This document shows positions 6,169 through 6,550 of a stretch of 6,550 nucleotides of DNA, one piece after another. How positions within the stretch are numbered: position 1 is the stretch's first letter; each line of letters opens with the position of its first letter. Source of the stretch: Bacillota bacterium (GTDB lineage: Bacteria > Bacillota > Clostridia > Acetivibrionales > DSM-1351); the NCBI GenBank assembly GCA_023426005.1, contig JAFABO010000015.1:1-6550 (forward strand). The letters are read 5' to 3'. The notes under the pieces are model-generated. The model searched no databases. It saw nothing but the letters and a program-made list of their open reading frames with translations, and was not told the origin of the DNA. A program made the translations under genes and the position numbers.

Positions 6169-6174
6169 ATGTAG

Positions 6175-6192
6175 TGTACCCGTAAGGGTGCA
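6175..6192. repeat. Small hairpin between the terminator and the HU stop codon
   Basis: TGTACCC (6175-6181) and GGGTGCA (6186-6192) can pair over 7 bp (one G-T wobble) around a GTAA loop. It has no T-run, so it is not a terminator by itself. In the HU mRNA it would precede the main terminator and might stabilise the 3' end. Function is a guess. Confidence 0.35.
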
Positions 6193-6201
6193 TTGACCAT
6201 A

Positions 6202-6225
6202 TTAAGCGTTAACTTAAGCGTTAAC
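6202..6225 (-). repeat. Perfect 12-bp tandem duplication over the HU stop codon
   Basis: TTAAGCGTTAAC occurs twice without a gap (6202-6213 and 6214-6225). Read on the minus strand each unit is GTT AAC GCT TAA, that is Val-Asn-Ala-stop. The end of the HU gene has been copied in frame, leaving a second, unused Val-Asn-Ala-stop after the real one. Confidence 0.9.
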
Positions 6226-6489
6226 GTTGTCCTTCAAAACCTTACCAGCTTTGAATACTGGAGCTTTTGATGCAGGAATAGTAATCTCTTTCTTAGTCTG
6301 TGGGTTTCTACCCTTTCTAGCAGCTCTTTCTCTTACTTCGAAGGTTCCGAAACCAACCAAAGTAACTTTGTCGCCAGCCTTGAGAGTATCCTCAACTGAA
6401 GAAATAAATGCATTCAAAGCAGCTTCACTGTTTTTCTTGTTTAAACCTGATTTTGATGCAATTGAGTTGATTAAATCTGACTTATTCAT
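6214..6489 (-). CDS. hup: HU-family nucleoid DNA-binding protein
   Basis: A 91-residue, full-length HU protein, a small basic dimer that bends and compacts DNA without strong sequence preference and assists replication, recombination and repair. The whole family pattern is present: MNKSDLINSIASKSGLNKK (helical start), AALNAFISSVEDTLKAGDKVTLVGFGTFEVRERAARKGRNPQT (the conserved GFGTFEVR strand and the GRNPQT tip of the DNA-embracing arm), then IPASKAPVFKAGKVLKD. ATG 6489-6487 is chosen over upstream extension because GGAGG (6500-6496 on this strand) lies 6 nt before it and HU proteins begin at this point. It is monocistronic within the window, with its own promoter and a shared bidirectional terminator. 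A 0A-box core lies at its predicted transcription start, and its last four codons are followed by an exact tandem copy. Confidence 0.97.
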   Translation of the reverse strand: MNKSDLINSIASKSGLNKKNSEAALNAFISSVEDTLKAGDKVTLVGFGTFEVRERAARKGRNPQTKKEITIPASKAPVFKAGKVLKDNVNA

Positions 6490-6511
6490 ATACAACCTCC
6501 TAAAAATGGAA

Positions 6512-6518
6512 TTCGACA
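6512..6518 (-). promoter_or_regulatory. Possible 0A box on the hup transcription start
   Basis: TGTCGAA, the core of the Spo0A target, reads on the minus strand at 6518-6512, right after the -10 and over the predicted start. Spo0A sites at or downstream of the start usually repress. About one such 7-mer per window is expected by chance, so position, not presence, is the argument. Confidence 0.35.
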
Positions 6519-6520
6519 TT

Positions 6521-6549
6521 ATTTTATAATGAAAGTTGGCTAAAGTCAA
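6521..6549 (-). promoter_or_regulatory. Predicted hup promoter
   Basis: On the minus strand TTGACT (6549-6544) and TAAAAT (6526-6521) are separated by 17 nt, each hexamer matching the sigma-A consensus at five of six positions. The start would fall near 6514, about 25 nt before the ATG. An alternative -10, TATAAA, gives a poor 15-nt spacer. Confidence 0.7.
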
Positions 6550-6550
6550 G

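Overview
The window reads as chromosomal DNA from a moderately AT-rich, low-GC Gram-positive anaerobe, most likely a spore-forming member of the Clostridia. The reasons are strong purine-rich ribosome binding sites (GGAGG type), TATAAT promoters in AT-rich gaps, a clostridial-type hexameric glutamate dehydrogenase, a YpsC-type RNA methyltransferase and a Spo0A-family regulator. This is inferred from the proteins; no 16S or other phylogenetic marker is present. I see no tRNA, rRNA, CRISPR array, insertion sequence or phage gene.

Layout. Positions 1-362 (minus) hold the first 120 codons of gdhA, cut by the window edge. A long non-coding divergent region (363-934) follows. It contains a gdhA promoter, a roughly 155-nt leader with a candidate folded RNA, scattered TTGCAAG motifs and a plus-strand promoter for the next gene. 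Positions 935-2086 (+) encode a THUMP/class I SAM-dependent RNA methyltransferase (YpsC/COG0116 type). From 2224 to 5284 (+) runs a three-gene cluster of shikimate-pathway homologues: EPSP synthase-like, chorismate synthase-like and shikimate kinase-like, the last two sharing an ATGA overlap. It is followed after 48 nt by a short Spo0A-like response regulator (5333-6082). A bidirectional terminator (6140-6168) separates this from the convergent HU gene (6214-6489, minus), which has its own promoter at the right edge.

The most interesting content is the aro-like trio. Each protein keeps the fold and cofactor or nucleotide signatures of its family, but loses residues that normally hold the shikimate-derived substrate. 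The chorismate synthase homologue lacks both conserved catalytic histidines (Tyr19 and Gln124 instead). The EPSP synthase homologue has Glu where a serine binds the S3P phosphate. The kinase has Ile where Arg binds the shikimate carboxylate. All three are intact and apparently co-expressed. Either this is a very divergent shikimate branch, or it is a repurposed kinase/enolpyruvyl-transferase/lyase pathway acting on a different substrate.

The downstream Spo0A-like protein is also altered. It keeps the phosphorylation pocket and the DNA-recognition helix but lacks the stretch corresponding to the sigma-A-activating region of Spo0A. A perfect 0A-box core lies on the predicted transcription start of the neighbouring HU gene, which suggests a testable local repression link.
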